64,000 nucleotides of DNA from Aeromonas diversa CDC 2478-85. Its GTDB lineage: Bacteria; Pseudomonadota; Gammaproteobacteria; Enterobacterales; Aeromonadaceae. Shown in pieces: positions 1 to 8,819 of this stretch (position 1 is its first letter; each line of letters starts with the position of its first letter). The stretch lies in NCBI RefSeq assembly GCF_000819805.1, contig NZ_CDCE01000029.1, forward strand, positions 498,833 to 562,832, written 5' to 3'. The notes under the pieces were generated by a model, which made no database searches, had not been told where the DNA came from, and saw nothing but the letters and a program-made list of their open reading frames with translations. The position numbers and the translations under genes were made by a program.

Positions 1-473
1 TGCTGCAGAACTTGTTGGGTGAAGGGGTTCCGATCCGCGACATGCGCACCATACTGCAGACGTTGGTGGAATATGCTCCCCGTAGCCAGGATCCCGAGGT
101 ATTAACCGCCGCGTGCCGTATTGCCCTGCGCCGCCTCATCGTGCAGGAGATCGCCGGTACCGAGGCCGAGCTGCCCGTGATAACACTGGCGCCGGAATTG
201 GAACGTATATTGCATCAATCCTTGCAGGCTGGTGGCAGTGAAGGCGCCGGTATCGAGCCGGGTCTGGCCGAGAGGATGCAGAGGTCACTGGCCGAGGCAA
301 CCCAGCAGCAGGAATTGGAGGGTCAGCCTGCTGTATTGCTGACATCGGGAATTTTGCGCAACACCCTTGCCAAGTTTGTTAAGAATGCAATTCCGGGGTT
401 GCGCGTCCTGTCCTACCAAGAAGTGCCTGACGACAAGCAGATCCGTATTGTCAGTGCGGTGGGGCAGAACTAG
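1..473 (+). CDS. flhA: FlhA, flagellar export gate protein (3' end only)
   Basis: Only the C-terminal part is present; the gene runs in from the left edge and the first full codon starts at base 3. The visible residues belong to the cytoplasmic domain of FlhA, the nonameric ring of the flagellar type III export gate that receives chaperone-substrate complexes. Recognisable family features are the GEGVPIRDMRTILQTL helix at the start and the closing stretch around ELEGQPAVLLTSGILR and VLSYQEVP. The membrane domain lies outside the window. flhF follows 16 bases later, which is the standard polar flagellar order flhA-flhF-flhG-fliA. Confidence 0.95.
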   Translation, partial: LQNLLGEGVPIRDMRTILQTLVEYAPRSQDPEVLTAACRIALRRLIVQEIAGTEAELPVITLAPELERILHQSLQAGGSEGAGIEPGLAERMQRSLAEATQQQELEGQPAVLLTSGILRNTLAKFVKNAIPGLRVLSYQEVPDDKQIRIVSAVGQN

Positions 474-489
474 CGAGCGGAGATGACAG

Positions 490-1902
490 GTGAAGATTAA
501 GCGGTTTTTTGCCAAGGACATGCGGACTGCGCTGGCAGAGGTCAAGGAGACTCTGGGCCCGGACGCTGTGATCATGTCCAATAAAAAGGTCACCGGAGGA
601 GTCGAGATTGTTGCCGCAGTGGATTATCAGGCTCAAACGGTGTCAAGCAAGGAGCCAGCTCGTGCCGCCTTGGTAGACGAACGCGTCAATATTTCGACGG
701 CTGGTCGTCAAATGACGACTTCTTCTGCGTCAAAAGAAGAGCATTACGCCGATAGTTTGGCGGCCCTGCTTGCCAGGCAACAACAGGCGAAGGGTGCCGT
801 TCAACGTTCAGCACCCTCCACCGTCGCGGCCTCGGCTCCGGAGGGGGCTCCCCGGACACTTGCCGAGCAAGCACAATGGGAGGCTCAGCCGCAGGCCAAG
901 CCGCGTGCCCGGAGCAACGGCGCAAGCCGTACCGCGACCCCGGCCCGTGAGAGTGCCCCTCGCGATCGTGAGTTGGAAGGCGTGCGCCAAGAGATGGCAA
1001 GCATCCGCAAGCTGTTGGAGCATCAGATCTCGGGCCTGATGTGGCAGGAGGTCGAGCGTCGCGAGCCGATGCGGGCCCTGCTCATCAAGGAGCTGAAGAA
1101 GATCGGGTTTGACGACGCTTACGCCGATCAACTGGCGGGAATGGTGCCGGAGGACATGTCGGTCCACGAGGGCATGGCTCAGATAGCCGAGATCCTGACG
1201 TCCCAGCTCCGGGTTGGGGAGGACGAGATTCTGCGTCAAGGGGGGGCTGTGGCCCTGCTCGGTCCAACCGGGGTGGGCAAGACAACCACGATAGCCAAGC
1301 TGGCAGCCCGCTTCGCCATGAAATATGGCGCAGATCAAGTGGCTCTCATCACCACCGACAACTACCGGATCGGTGCCCATGAGCAGCTGCAGACTTATGG
1401 GCGGATCATGGGCTGTCCGGTGCGCCAGGTGCGCGATGCCGAAGAGTTGGCATCGGTGCTTTACCAGTTTCGTCATCGCCGCCTCGTCCTTATCGACACG
1501 GCGGGCATGGGCCAGCGCGATGTTCGCCTGACAGAGCAGCTCGATACGCTGGTTAAGAATTCCAAGGTCCGTATTCGCAGCTATCTGGTGATGTCGGCCA
1601 CTTCCCAGCGCCGGGTCATGCAGGAGGCGGTCGACCATTTCAAGCGCATTCCGCTGAGCGGATGCATCCTGACTAAGCTCGACGAGAGCTTGAACCTCGG
1701 GGAAGTCATCAACGTTTGTATCCAGAATTCTCTTCCCATCTCGTATGTCACCGATGGGCAGCGGGTTCCGGAGGATATTCAGGTCGCTCACTCGGCACAG
1801 CTGATAGGTTCGGCGCTCGGGTCGTTGGAACGGCAGGTGGAAGAGCCCTATTTCTGGGGCGCCGGGTTTGGCGAGGCTGAAGATTCGGAGTTTTATGAGT
1901 AA
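490..1902 (+). CDS. flhF: FlhF, SRP-type GTPase for polar flagellum placement
   Basis: 470 residues from a GTG start. FlhF is a signal-recognition-particle-like GTPase that sets the site and promotes assembly of the polar flagellum. The N-terminal B domain and a long Ala/Pro/Arg-rich linker (about residues 75-165) are followed by the NG domain. The G1 loop GPTGVGKTTT starts at residue 258, the G3 DTAG at about 336 and the guanine-specificity motif TKLD at 395-398. flhG begins inside the last codons (8-base overlap), so the two antagonists of flagellar number are translationally coupled. Function is from family knowledge; the motifs are seen directly. Confidence 0.96.
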   Translation: MKIKRFFAKDMRTALAEVKETLGPDAVIMSNKKVTGGVEIVAAVDYQAQTVSSKEPARAALVDERVNISTAGRQMTTSSASKEEHYADSLAALLARQQQAKGAVQRSAPSTVAASAPEGAPRTLAEQAQWEAQPQAKPRARSNGASRTATPARESAPRDRELEGVRQEMASIRKLLEHQISGLMWQEVERREPMRALLIKELKKIGFDDAYADQLAGMVPEDMSVHEGMAQIAEILTSQLRVGEDEILRQGGAVALLGPTGVGKTTTIAKLAARFAMKYGADQVALITTDNYRIGAHEQLQTYGRIMGCPVRQVRDAEELASVLYQFRHRRLVLIDTAGMGQRDVRLTEQLDTLVKNSKVRIRSYLVMSATSQRRVMQEAVDHFKRIPLSGCILTKLDESLNLGEVINVCIQNSLPISYVTDGQRVPEDIQVAHSAQLIGSALGSLERQVEEPYFWGAGFGEAEDSEFYE

Positions 1903-2779
1903 CGTATATATGGATCAGGCAAGTGGGCTACGCAAAATGCGTCAAAACAACCGAGTTAAGGTCATTGCGGTTTCCGGCGGCAAGGGCGGGGTTGGTAAGA
2001 CCAACGTCACTCTTAATGTCGCCGGGGCCATGGCGGCTCAGGGCAAGCGGGTCATGGTACTCGATGCTGACCTGGGGCTGGCAAATGTGGACGTGATGCT
2101 GGGTCTTCGAGTCCATCGTAACCTCTCCCATGTTCTCTCGGGGGAGTGCACTCTGGATGACATCATCATCGAGGGGCCCAACGGCATGATGATAGTGCCG
2201 GCAACGTCGGGTACCCAATCCATGGTCGAGCTGTCACCGGCTCAGCATGCGGGTCTTATCAGGGCCTTCAGTGAGATGAAGACTCAGATCGATGTATTGA
2301 TGGTGGATACCGCGGCGGGGATTTCCGACATGGTCCTCAGTTTTGCCCGTGCTGCCCAAGACATCATGGTGGTGGTCTGTGACGAGCCAACTTCCATCAC
2401 GGATGCCTACGCCCTGATGAAAATCCTCTCCAAGGAGCATGGTGTCTATCGCTTCAAGGTCGTAGCCAATATGGTGCGCAGTCTGCGCGAAGGGCAGGAG
2501 CTGTTCGCAAAATTGACCCGTGTCACCGATCGCTTTCTTGAGACTTCGCTGGAATTGGTCGCTTGTATACCCTATGACACGAATCTGAGGCAGGCGGTAC
2601 GTAAGCAGAAGCTGATCGTTGATGCCTTTCCAAAGTCACCGGCATCACTGGCATTCAGAGCGTTGGCGAACAAGGCGGCAAGTTGGCCTGTACCGAGCCA
2701 GCCCGGGGGACATCTCGAGTTCTTTATCGAGAGCCTGCTGCAGAATCCTGCCACGATAAAGGAAGGTTCGCGTGAATAA
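1895..2779 (+). CDS. flhG: FlhG (FleN), MinD-like ATPase limiting flagellar number
   Basis: 294 residues from the ATG at 1895, which overlaps the flhF stop. An in-frame TTG at 1868 would add nine residues inside flhF and has no conserved look. It is a MinD/ParA-type ATPase with the deviant Walker A box GGKGGVGKTN at residues 28-37, the LDADLGLANVD switch I region and DTAAG as Walker B. FlhG restrains FlhF and the flagellar master regulator so that one polar flagellum is made. The N-terminal MDQASGLRKM matches the DQAxxLR motif by which FlhG stimulates the FlhF GTPase. fliA starts 8 bases before the flhG stop. Confidence 0.95.
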   Translation: MSNVYMDQASGLRKMRQNNRVKVIAVSGGKGGVGKTNVTLNVAGAMAAQGKRVMVLDADLGLANVDVMLGLRVHRNLSHVLSGECTLDDIIIEGPNGMMIVPATSGTQSMVELSPAQHAGLIRAFSEMKTQIDVLMVDTAAGISDMVLSFARAAQDIMVVVCDEPTSITDAYALMKILSKEHGVYRFKVVANMVRSLREGQELFAKLTRVTDRFLETSLELVACIPYDTNLRQAVRKQKLIVDAFPKSPASLAFRALANKAASWPVPSQPGGHLEFFIESLLQNPATIKEGSRE

Positions 2780-3488
2780 AGCCCAGGCATACTTACGCCA
2801 TCAGGATTCCTATGCATTGGTCGAGCGCCATTCACCTCTGGTCAAGCGCATCGCCCAGCATCTGCTGGCCCGCTTGCCCAGCAGTGTGCTGCTCGATGAC
2901 CTGATCCAGGCGGGTATGATTGGGCTTATCGAGGCCTCTCGTAATTTTGACGGGAGCAAGGGAGCCAGCTTCGAGACCTATGCGGGTATCCGCATCCGTG
3001 GTGCCATGCTTGACGAGATTCGACGTGGTGACTGGGTTCCTCGTTCGGTCCATCGTAACAGTCGCATGATTTCCGAGGCGATCGATCAGGTCGAGAAGCA
3101 GCATGGCCGCGATGCGCGTGATACTGAAGTCGCGCAGCAGCTCGGTGTCGGCATGGATGAGTATCACTCCATGCTGCAAGATGTCTCGTGTGGCAAGATC
3201 ATTGGCATTGAAGATCTCGGTGTCAGTGAAGATGTGCTGGGCGGGGAAGGGGCCAGTGTGACCCATGGCTATGAAGATGTTGCAGCCGAGCGCTTCCAGT
3301 CGGCCCTGGCCGACAACATTGCCAAGCTTCCCGAGCGAGAGGCACTGGTGCTCTCTCTTTATTACGACGAAGAGCTGAATTTGAGAGAAATCGGTGAAAT
3401 TCTCAACGTCAGCGAGTCCCGAGTTAGCCAGATCCACAGCCAGGCGATGCACCGATTGCGCGCCAGGCTGCGTGATTGGCAAGCATAA
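2772..3488 (+). CDS. fliA: FliA, sigma-28 for late flagellar and chemotaxis genes
   Basis: 238 residues from a GTG that overlaps the end of flhG. It is a sigma-70 family factor of the FliA type. Region 2 includes DLIQAGMIGLIEASRNFD and the FETYAGIRIRGAMLDEIR stretch; region 4 near the C-terminus includes EREALVLSLYYDEELNLREI and a helix-turn-helix ending VSESRVSQIHSQA. It should direct transcription of flagellin, motor and chemotaxis genes, probably including cheY downstream, although I could not find a convincing sigma-28 promoter in the 114-base gap after it. Confidence 0.96.
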   Translation: MNKAQAYLRHQDSYALVERHSPLVKRIAQHLLARLPSSVLLDDLIQAGMIGLIEASRNFDGSKGASFETYAGIRIRGAMLDEIRRGDWVPRSVHRNSRMISEAIDQVEKQHGRDARDTEVAQQLGVGMDEYHSMLQDVSCGKIIGIEDLGVSEDVLGGEGASVTHGYEDVAAERFQSALADNIAKLPEREALVLSLYYDEELNLREIGEILNVSESRVSQIHSQAMHRLRARLRDWQA

Positions 3489-3501
3489 CTCTTTGTACTG
3501 T

Positions 3502-3602
3502 CTACACTAAAAAAACGGTGTAGGGCATAATAGTCACCACAAGTATCTGCATTCTGCATCATGAACGCCGGCCGTCTGCAGACGGCCGTTTAGGAGGGAA
3601 TT
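3502..3602 (+). promoter_or_regulatory. cheY leader: small dyad, 10-codon ORF on a perfect palindrome, SD
   Basis: The fliA-cheY gap holds an inverted repeat CTACAC/GTGTAG (3502-3507, 3518-3523), a CATAAT that could be a -10 (3526-3531), a perfect 20-base palindrome at 3569-3588 and a strong Shine-Dalgarno AGGAGGG (3592-3598). An ATG at 3561 opens ten codons that run through the palindrome and stop at TAG 3591-3593, inside the Shine-Dalgarno. These elements are seen directly; a regulatory role is inference. Confidence 0.5.
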
Positions 3603-3986
3603 TTGGACAAGAACATGAAAATCCTCATTGTTGATGATTTTTCGACAATGCGTCGGATTATCAAGAACTTGCTAAGAGATCTTGGCTTCAACAACACCCA
3701 TGAAGCCGACGATGGCAACACTGCCCTGCCCATGCTTAAAAACGGTGATTTCCAGTTCGTTGTGACCGACTGGAACATGCCTGGCATGCAAGGGATCGAT
3801 CTACTCAAGGCCATTCGTGCCGATGACAAGCTCAAGCATCTTCCTGTCCTGATGGTGACTGCCGAAGCCAAGCGTGAACAGATCATTGAAGCGGCTCAAG
3901 CCGGTGTTAACGGCTATATCGTCAAGCCCTTCACTGCTGCGACCCTGAAAGAGAAGCTCGACAAGATCTTCGAACGCATCGGCTGA
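3603..3986 (+). CDS. cheY: CheY, chemotaxis response regulator
   Basis: 127 residues, a single receiver domain. When phosphorylated by CheA it binds the flagellar switch FliM and changes rotation; CheZ removes the phosphate. The acidic pocket Asp11/Asp12, phospho-acceptor Asp56 in [12 protein letters not shown] and the conserved Lys in YIVKPF are all present. The start is set at TTG 3603 because AGGAGGG lies 4-5 bases upstream and the resulting [13 protein letters not shown] is the form seen in vibrios and shewanellae; ATG 3615 is the alternative. It heads the cheYZAB-motCD-parCP-cheW run. Confidence 0.95.
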   Translation: MDKNMKILIVDDFSTMRRIIKNLLRDLGFNNTHEADDGNTALPMLKNGDFQFVVTDWNMPGMQGIDLLKAIRADDKLKHLPVLMVTAEAKREQIIEAAQAGVNGYIVKPFTAATLKEKLDKIFERIG

Positions 3987-3999
3987 AGGAGCCCCAAGG

Positions 4000-4737
4000 A
4001 TGATGGTCAAGACGAGCGCAATCATTACGCTTGAGCAGGCAAGGATGCTCGTCTCCCTACTCGAGCAGGAGGAGTTTGGCAGGGCGGATGAATTGTTGGC
4101 AGAGGTATGTGTGCCTAATGCCAACGCCCTGTTCGAGAAGGTGGGTCAGTTGACCCGCCAGCTCCATAACTCCCTCAATGAGTTTCGGCTGGATCCGCGC
4201 ATTCCCGCTCTTGCGACTCACGAAATACCCGATGCTCGCGAGCACCTCAGCTATGTCATCGACATGACCGACAAGGCGGCCAACAGAACAATGGACGCCG
4301 TTGAAGCCAGTCTTCCCATCGCGGATCGTCTCAACGATGGCATTCAGTCTGTGCTGCCTAACTGGCAGGCACTGATGGGACGCAGCCTAGATGTGGGCCA
4401 GTTCAAGGTTTTGTGTCATCAACTCGATGATTTTCTTAAGTCTTCTGAGGCGGACGCCGATACGTTAAGGCAACTGTTGACTGAAATTCTGATGGCTCAG
4501 GATTTTCAGGACCTCACCGGCCAGATGATTCGCAAAGTCATCAAGCTGGTCCAGGAGGTCGAGACTAAATTAGTAGAGATGTTGACGATGTTTGGTGATA
4601 TCGGAGCTGAGCCCCCGAAACCCGTGCTTCGCAACGCGATCGAAGCAGAAGGCCCGATCATCAATGCCGAACATCGTGATGATGTGGTCAATGGCCAGGA
4701 TGACGTGGATGACCTTCTCTCCAGTCTTGGATTCTAA
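4000..4737 (+). CDS. cheZ: CheZ, CheY-P phosphatase
   Basis: 245 residues. CheZ dephosphorylates CheY-P using a Gln that positions attacking water; here it is Gln175 in the invariant DLTGQ (171-175) inside AQDFQDLTGQMIRK. The C-terminal tail ends DDVDDLLSSLGF, the peptide that tethers CheY. A long central helix bundle lies between. Two adjacent ATGs (4000 and 4003) follow AAGGAG/AAGG sequences, so the exact first residue is uncertain by one. It sits 13 bases after cheY. Confidence 0.95.
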   Translation: MMVKTSAIITLEQARMLVSLLEQEEFGRADELLAEVCVPNANALFEKVGQLTRQLHNSLNEFRLDPRIPALATHEIPDAREHLSYVIDMTDKAANRTMDAVEASLPIADRLNDGIQSVLPNWQALMGRSLDVGQFKVLCHQLDDFLKSSEADADTLRQLLTEILMAQDFQDLTGQMIRKVIKLVQEVETKLVEMLTMFGDIGAEPPKPVLRNAIEAEGPIINAEHRDDVVNGQDDVDDLLSSLGF

Positions 4738-4748
4738 TGGAGTGACGA

Positions 4749-6923
4749 ATGGGCTTTGAAGTTGATGAGGACATACTGCAGGACTTTCTGGTCGAGGCAT
4801 CCGAAATCTTGGAGCAACTGTCAGAGCAGCTCGTAGATCTCGAGAAACGGCCGGACGATAGTAACCTGCTAAATGCCATCTTCCGCGGATTTCACACCGT
4901 GAAGGGTGGTGCCGGTTTTCTCTCTCTGGCCGAGCTGGTTGATGCTTGTCATGGCGCGGAAAACGTGTTCGATATTCTGCGCAATGGCAAGCGACGAGTC
5001 ACGCCCGAGCTGATGGATGTCATCCTGCAGGCGTTGGATGCCATCAACGAGATGTTTACCCAGGTCCAAAACCGGGAGCAACCTAGCCCCGCTTCGGATG
5101 ATCTGCTTCATGACCTGCACGAGCTGTGTAAGCCTGAAGGGGAAGAGCAGCTTCGCACCGCTTCTTCCGGAGGAAGTTCCGCACCCAATGCGCCGGCTCC
5201 TGAGCCGGCGGTCGTGCAGGAGGCGGTTGCCGCAGTCCCTGAGCCGATGCCCATGGAGCCGGGGACTCAAGGAGGGATTGACGAAATCTCTTCCGACGAG
5301 TTTGAGCGTCTGCTCGATGAGTTGCACGGTGCAGGTAAGAGCCCGACGACGACCAATGTGACGGCTCGCCCGGCAGTCCAATCCGAGAGTGGCGACATTA
5401 CCGATGACGAGTTTGAGGCGCTGCTTGATCAGCTCCATGGTAAGGGAGCGCACGGCGGAGCTCCTGCTCCTAACCCCCTGAAGGATGTGCAGCGTGAGGT
5501 CGATCAACTCATCGGTGATGACGAGTTCGAACGTCTTCTCGATCAGTTGCATGGCTCGGGACAGGGCCCCACCGCCAAGGATGCACCGGAACCTCCCAAG
5601 ACCGCAGCAGCTGCGGCGCCCAAGCCGGCTCCGGCTCAGCCCGAGGTAAAACCGGCGCCGCAGCCGGTGGCCGCGAAGAGCGAGAGCAAGCCTGCACCAG
5701 CCAAGGCCGCCGCGCCAGCCGAAAGCGCTAAAGAGAGCGCCGCCGCTCAAGGCGACACCACGGTGCGTGTCGACACCAAGACGCTGGATGTGATCATGAA
5801 CATGGTCGGCGAGCTGGTGCTGGTACGCAATCGTCTGGTGAGCCTGGGGATTGCCAGCAACGATGAAGACATGTCCAAAGCCGTCGCGAATCTGGATGTG
5901 GTCACTGCCGACTTGCAAGGGGCGGTGATGAAGACGCGGATGCAACCGATCAAGAAAGTGTTCGGTCGTTTTCCCCGTGTGGTTCGTGACCTGGCTCGTT
6001 CGCTCAAAAAAGAGATCGAGCTGGTGCTCATCGGTGAAGAGACCGATTTGGACAAGAACTTGGTCGAGGCGCTCGCCGATCCCTTGGTTCACCTGGTGCG
6101 TAACTCTTGCGACCATGGTGTCGAGATGCCTGATGTCCGCGCGGCTGCCGGGAAACCCCGTCAGGGAACCATCACCCTGAGTGCCTCGCAGGAGGGGGAT
6201 CATATTCTGCTCTGCATCGAAGATGACGGCGCCGGTATGGACCCTGAGAAGCTCAAGGCCATTGCGATTGATCGTGGGGTACTGGATGCCGATGCGGCGG
6301 CTCGCATGACGGACAATGAGGCCTATAACCTTATTTTCGCCGCTGGCTTCTCGACCAAGAAAGAGATCTCCGAGATCTCGGGCCGAGGCGTCGGTATGGA
6401 TGTGGTCAAGACCAGCATTATCAGCCTCAATGGTTCGATTCATATCGACTCACAGAAAGGGAAAGGGACTCGTCTCGAGATTAAGGTGCCGCTCACGCTG
6501 GCTATCTTGCCGACCCTGATGGTCGAGGTCGGTGAACAGACCTTTGCTCTGCCCTTGAGCTGTGTGAACGAGATTTTCCATCTGGACCTCAAGAAGGCGA
6601 ACATGGTGGATGGCCAGCTCACCATCATAGTGCGCGAGAAGGCGATCCCTCTGTTTTATCTACAACAGTGGCTGATCCGCGGTAATCGCCACTACAAGAC
6701 GCGTCAGGATGCCGGGCATGTGGTGATCGTTCAGATCGGAACCCAGCAAATCGGGTTCGTAGTGGACAACCTCATCGGTCAGGAAGAGGTCGTGATAAAA
6801 CCTCTGGACAAGCTGTTGCAAGGTACGCCCGGTATGGCGGGTGCGACCATCACCAGTGATGGCGGTATAGCCCTGATCCTTGATGTTCCTAGCCTGCTTA
6901 AGGCCTACGCTCGCCGGCACTGA
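4749..6923 (+). CDS. cheA: CheA, chemotaxis histidine kinase with triple linker repeat
   Basis: 724 residues. Domains in order: P1 phosphotransfer with His49 in [10 protein letters not shown]; a long acidic and Pro/Ala-rich linker (about 130-335); P3 dimerisation (about 340-405); P4 kinase with the N box [13 protein letters not shown]1 EDDGAGMDP and G2 GRGVGMDVV; and P5, CheW-like, to the end. The linker carries three copies of a D-D/E-E-F-E-x-L-L-D-x-L-H-G motif at about residues 180-194, 217-231 and 255-269. In Vibrio the CheA linker contains the region that binds ParC/ParP, and both partners are encoded downstream, so these repeats are the likely docking sites (inference). Confidence 0.95.
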   Translation: MGFEVDEDILQDFLVEASEILEQLSEQLVDLEKRPDDSNLLNAIFRGFHTVKGGAGFLSLAELVDACHGAENVFDILRNGKRRVTPELMDVILQALDAINEMFTQVQNREQPSPASDDLLHDLHELCKPEGEEQLRTASSGGSSAPNAPAPEPAVVQEAVAAVPEPMPMEPGTQGGIDEISSDEFERLLDELHGAGKSPTTTNVTARPAVQSESGDITDDEFEALLDQLHGKGAHGGAPAPNPLKDVQREVDQLIGDDEFERLLDQLHGSGQGPTAKDAPEPPKTAAAAAPKPAPAQPEVKPAPQPVAAKSESKPAPAKAAAPAESAKESAAAQGDTTVRVDTKTLDVIMNMVGELVLVRNRLVSLGIASNDEDMSKAVANLDVVTADLQGAVMKTRMQPIKKVFGRFPRVVRDLARSLKKEIELVLIGEETDLDKNLVEALADPLVHLVRNSCDHGVEMPDVRAAAGKPRQGTITLSASQEGDHILLCIEDDGAGMDPEKLKAIAIDRGVLDADAAARMTDNEAYNLIFAAGFSTKKEISEISGRGVGMDVVKTSIISLNGSIHIDSQKGKGTRLEIKVPLTLAILPTLMVEVGEQTFALPLSCVNEIFHLDLKKANMVDGQLTIIVREKAIPLFYLQQWLIRGNRHYKTRQDAGHVVIVQIGTQQIGFVVDNLIGQEEVVIKPLDKLLQGTPGMAGATITSDGGIALILDVPSLLKAYARRH

Positions 6924-6934
6924 GGTGCCGGCGA
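6911..6934 (+). promoter_or_regulatory. Perfect 10-bp stem-loop over the cheA stop codon
   Basis: Arms at 6911-6920 and 6925-6934 pair perfectly, and the four-base loop is TGAG, containing the cheA stop codon. No T-run follows, so it is not a classical terminator. The cheB Shine-Dalgarno lies outside it. It may slow ribosome release, trim the mRNA 3' end or set the cheA:cheB ratio (inference). Confidence 0.6.
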
Positions 6935-6958
6935 CCCAAGGGAGTTATAAGAACAAGA

Positions 6959-8080
6959 ATGGCCGTAAAAGTACTGGTTGTAGATGACTCGAGCTTCTTT
7001 AGGCGCCGCGTTACCGAGATCATCAACCAAGACCCTTTGATGACGGTGATAGACACGGCCCAGAATGGTCGTGAAGCCGTCGACAAGGCTCTTGCCCTGC
7101 GTCCCGATGTCATCACCATGGATATTGAGATGCCGGTATTGGATGGTATCAGTGCCGTGCGCGAGATCATGGCGAAATGTCCGACGCCTATCCTGATGTT
7201 CTCTTCGCTCACCCACGAAGGTGCCAAAGCGACGCTCGATGCCCTCGACGCAGGAGCACTCGACTTCTTGCCCAAGAAGTTTGAGGACATCGCCCGCGAC
7301 AAGGAAGAAGCCGTCAACCTGTTGCAGCAGCGGGTTAAAGAGATTTCGCGCAAGCGATTCATGATGGGGGCTGCTCGCTCTCGTCCAGTGTCTGAGCCGG
7401 CCTCGGCTGGGGCGCGCACCGCGTTGACGCCTGCGGCACCGGCTCGTGCAGTGCCTGAGCGCGCAATGCCAGCCGCTCCGGTGAGCTTCAAGCGCTCTGG
7501 GAAAACCTATCAGTTGGTTGCTATTGGCACATCGACGGGTGGACCCGTTGCGTTGCAGGCTGTCCTGACCAAGCTACCGGCGGATTTCCCACACCCTATC
7601 CTGCTCATTCAGCACATGCCTGCCACCTTTACTGCGGCCTTTGCCGCCCGTCTCGATGGGCTGTGCAAGATCGGGGTCAAAGAGGCTGCCGATGGGGATG
7701 TGCTAAGACCAGGTCAGGCCTATCTGGCGCCTGGTGGTAAACAGATGCTCATTGACGGTCGCGGTAATTCAGCCCGTTTGCGGATCATCGATGGAAATGA
7801 CAAGGTGAACTACAAGCCTTGCGTCGACATAACCTTTGCCTCTGCGGCCAAGTCTCACGGCGACAAGGTGTTGGCGATCGTGTTGACCGGTATGGGGGCT
7901 GACGGACGCGATGGTGCTCGCCTGCTCAAGGAGCAGGGATCAACCATATGGGCACAGGATGAGGCCAGCTGCGTGGTGTATGGGATGCCCCAAGCCGTGG
8001 CGAAGGCCGGCATCGCCAGTGAGTCCCTCCCTCTCGATAAAGTCGCTCAGCGTATTCTGGTTGAGTTGGGACGCCAATGA
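6959..8080 (+). CDS. cheB: CheB, receptor methylesterase/deamidase
   Basis: 373 residues. The N-terminal receiver has phospho-acceptor Asp55 in [13 protein letters not shown]. After a variable Ala/Pro linker (about 140-180) comes the methylesterase domain with the catalytic Ser in AIGTSTGGP, the His in [10 protein letters not shown] and the Asp in GMGADGRDG. CheB-P removes methyl groups from chemoreceptor glutamates during adaptation. No cheR is visible in the window. motC begins within the last bases (ATGA overlap at 8077). Confidence 0.95.
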   Translation: MAVKVLVVDDSSFFRRRVTEIINQDPLMTVIDTAQNGREAVDKALALRPDVITMDIEMPVLDGISAVREIMAKCPTPILMFSSLTHEGAKATLDALDAGALDFLPKKFEDIARDKEEAVNLLQQRVKEISRKRFMMGAARSRPVSEPASAGARTALTPAAPARAVPERAMPAAPVSFKRSGKTYQLVAIGTSTGGPVALQAVLTKLPADFPHPILLIQHMPATFTAAFAARLDGLCKIGVKEAADGDVLRPGQAYLAPGGKQMLIDGRGNSARLRIIDGNDKVNYKPCVDITFASAAKSHGDKVLAIVLTGMGADGRDGARLLKEQGSTIWAQDEASCVVYGMPQAVAKAGIASESLPLDKVAQRILVELGRQ

Positions 8081-8817
8081 CAGGCTGGCTTGGATTGCTG
8101 CTTGCACTGGGCTGCATTGCGTTGGCTCAGCAGTGGCATGGTGGCTCGCTCTGGAATTTGGTCGATGGCCCCGCATTTCTTATCGTTGTCGGTGGCACTC
8201 TGGGTGCCGTCATACTGCAGACGCCTGCCCTTTATCTAAAGCGGGCGCTGCAGCAGTTTGGCTGGTTATTCATTCCCCCTGCGCTGGATCTTGAATCTCA
8301 GGCGAGTCGACTGGAGGCGTGGGCTCAGCGGGGCCGACAGCATGGTCTGCTCGCACTTGAAGAGCAATCGGATCAAGAGCGTGAACCCTTTACCAAGGCG
8401 GGTCTGGGGATGCTGGTTGACGGGGTTGAGCTGGAGCGGATGAGGGATCTCCTTGAGGCTGAGATCATGGTCGAACAGGAGCGTAACGAGCACAGTGCCC
8501 GCGTCTTCGAATCCATGGGGGGATATAGTCCGACCATCGGCATCATAGGTGCTGTGCTAGGGCTTATCCAGGCGATGGTCAAGTTAGAGCAGCCCGCCGA
8601 GCTGGGCGCCGGTATTGCCGTTGCTTTCGTTGCCACCATCTATGGGGTGGGCTTGGCGAACCTCTTCTACCTGCCTGTGGCTAATCGTCTGCGGGCCTTC
8701 CATTACCATCAGCAGCTCTTTCAGGAGATGACCCTGGAGGGCCTGCTTGGTATCGCCCACGGAGAGAGTGCCCCTCAGCTCAGAAGGCGTTTGCAGATTT
8801 ACTTGAAGGGAGAGTAA
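8077..8817 (+). CDS. motC: MotA-family stator protein (MotC type)
   Basis: 246 residues with two N-terminal and two C-terminal hydrophobic segments around a cytoplasmic loop, the MotA/PomA plan. The segment [21 protein letters not shown] and the following [14 protein letters not shown] are the conserved channel helices. Position and length match Pseudomonas MotC, the second stator set encoded after cheB. With MotD it should form an ion-conducting stator that drives the flagellar motor; the ion (H+ or Na+) cannot be told from sequence by eye. It overlaps cheB by 4 bases and is 2 bases from motD. Confidence 0.88.
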   Translation: MTGWLGLLLALGCIALAQQWHGGSLWNLVDGPAFLIVVGGTLGAVILQTPALYLKRALQQFGWLFIPPALDLESQASRLEAWAQRGRQHGLLALEEQSDQEREPFTKAGLGMLVDGVELERMRDLLEAEIMVEQERNEHSARVFESMGGYSPTIGIIGAVLGLIQAMVKLEQPAELGAGIAVAFVATIYGVGLANLFYLPVANRLRAFHYHQQLFQEMTLEGLLGIAHGESAPQLRRRLQIYLKGE

Positions 8818-8819
8818 CT

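Noticed and set aside
3500-3540. Sigma-28 promoter before cheY (TAAA...GCATAATA)
   Set aside because: Spacing between the elements is about nine bases rather than eleven and the -10 is poor.
4869-6443. A 524-codon open frame antisense to cheA
   Set aside because: Antisense shadow; compositionally odd (Arg/His/Leu runs) with cheA clearly real.
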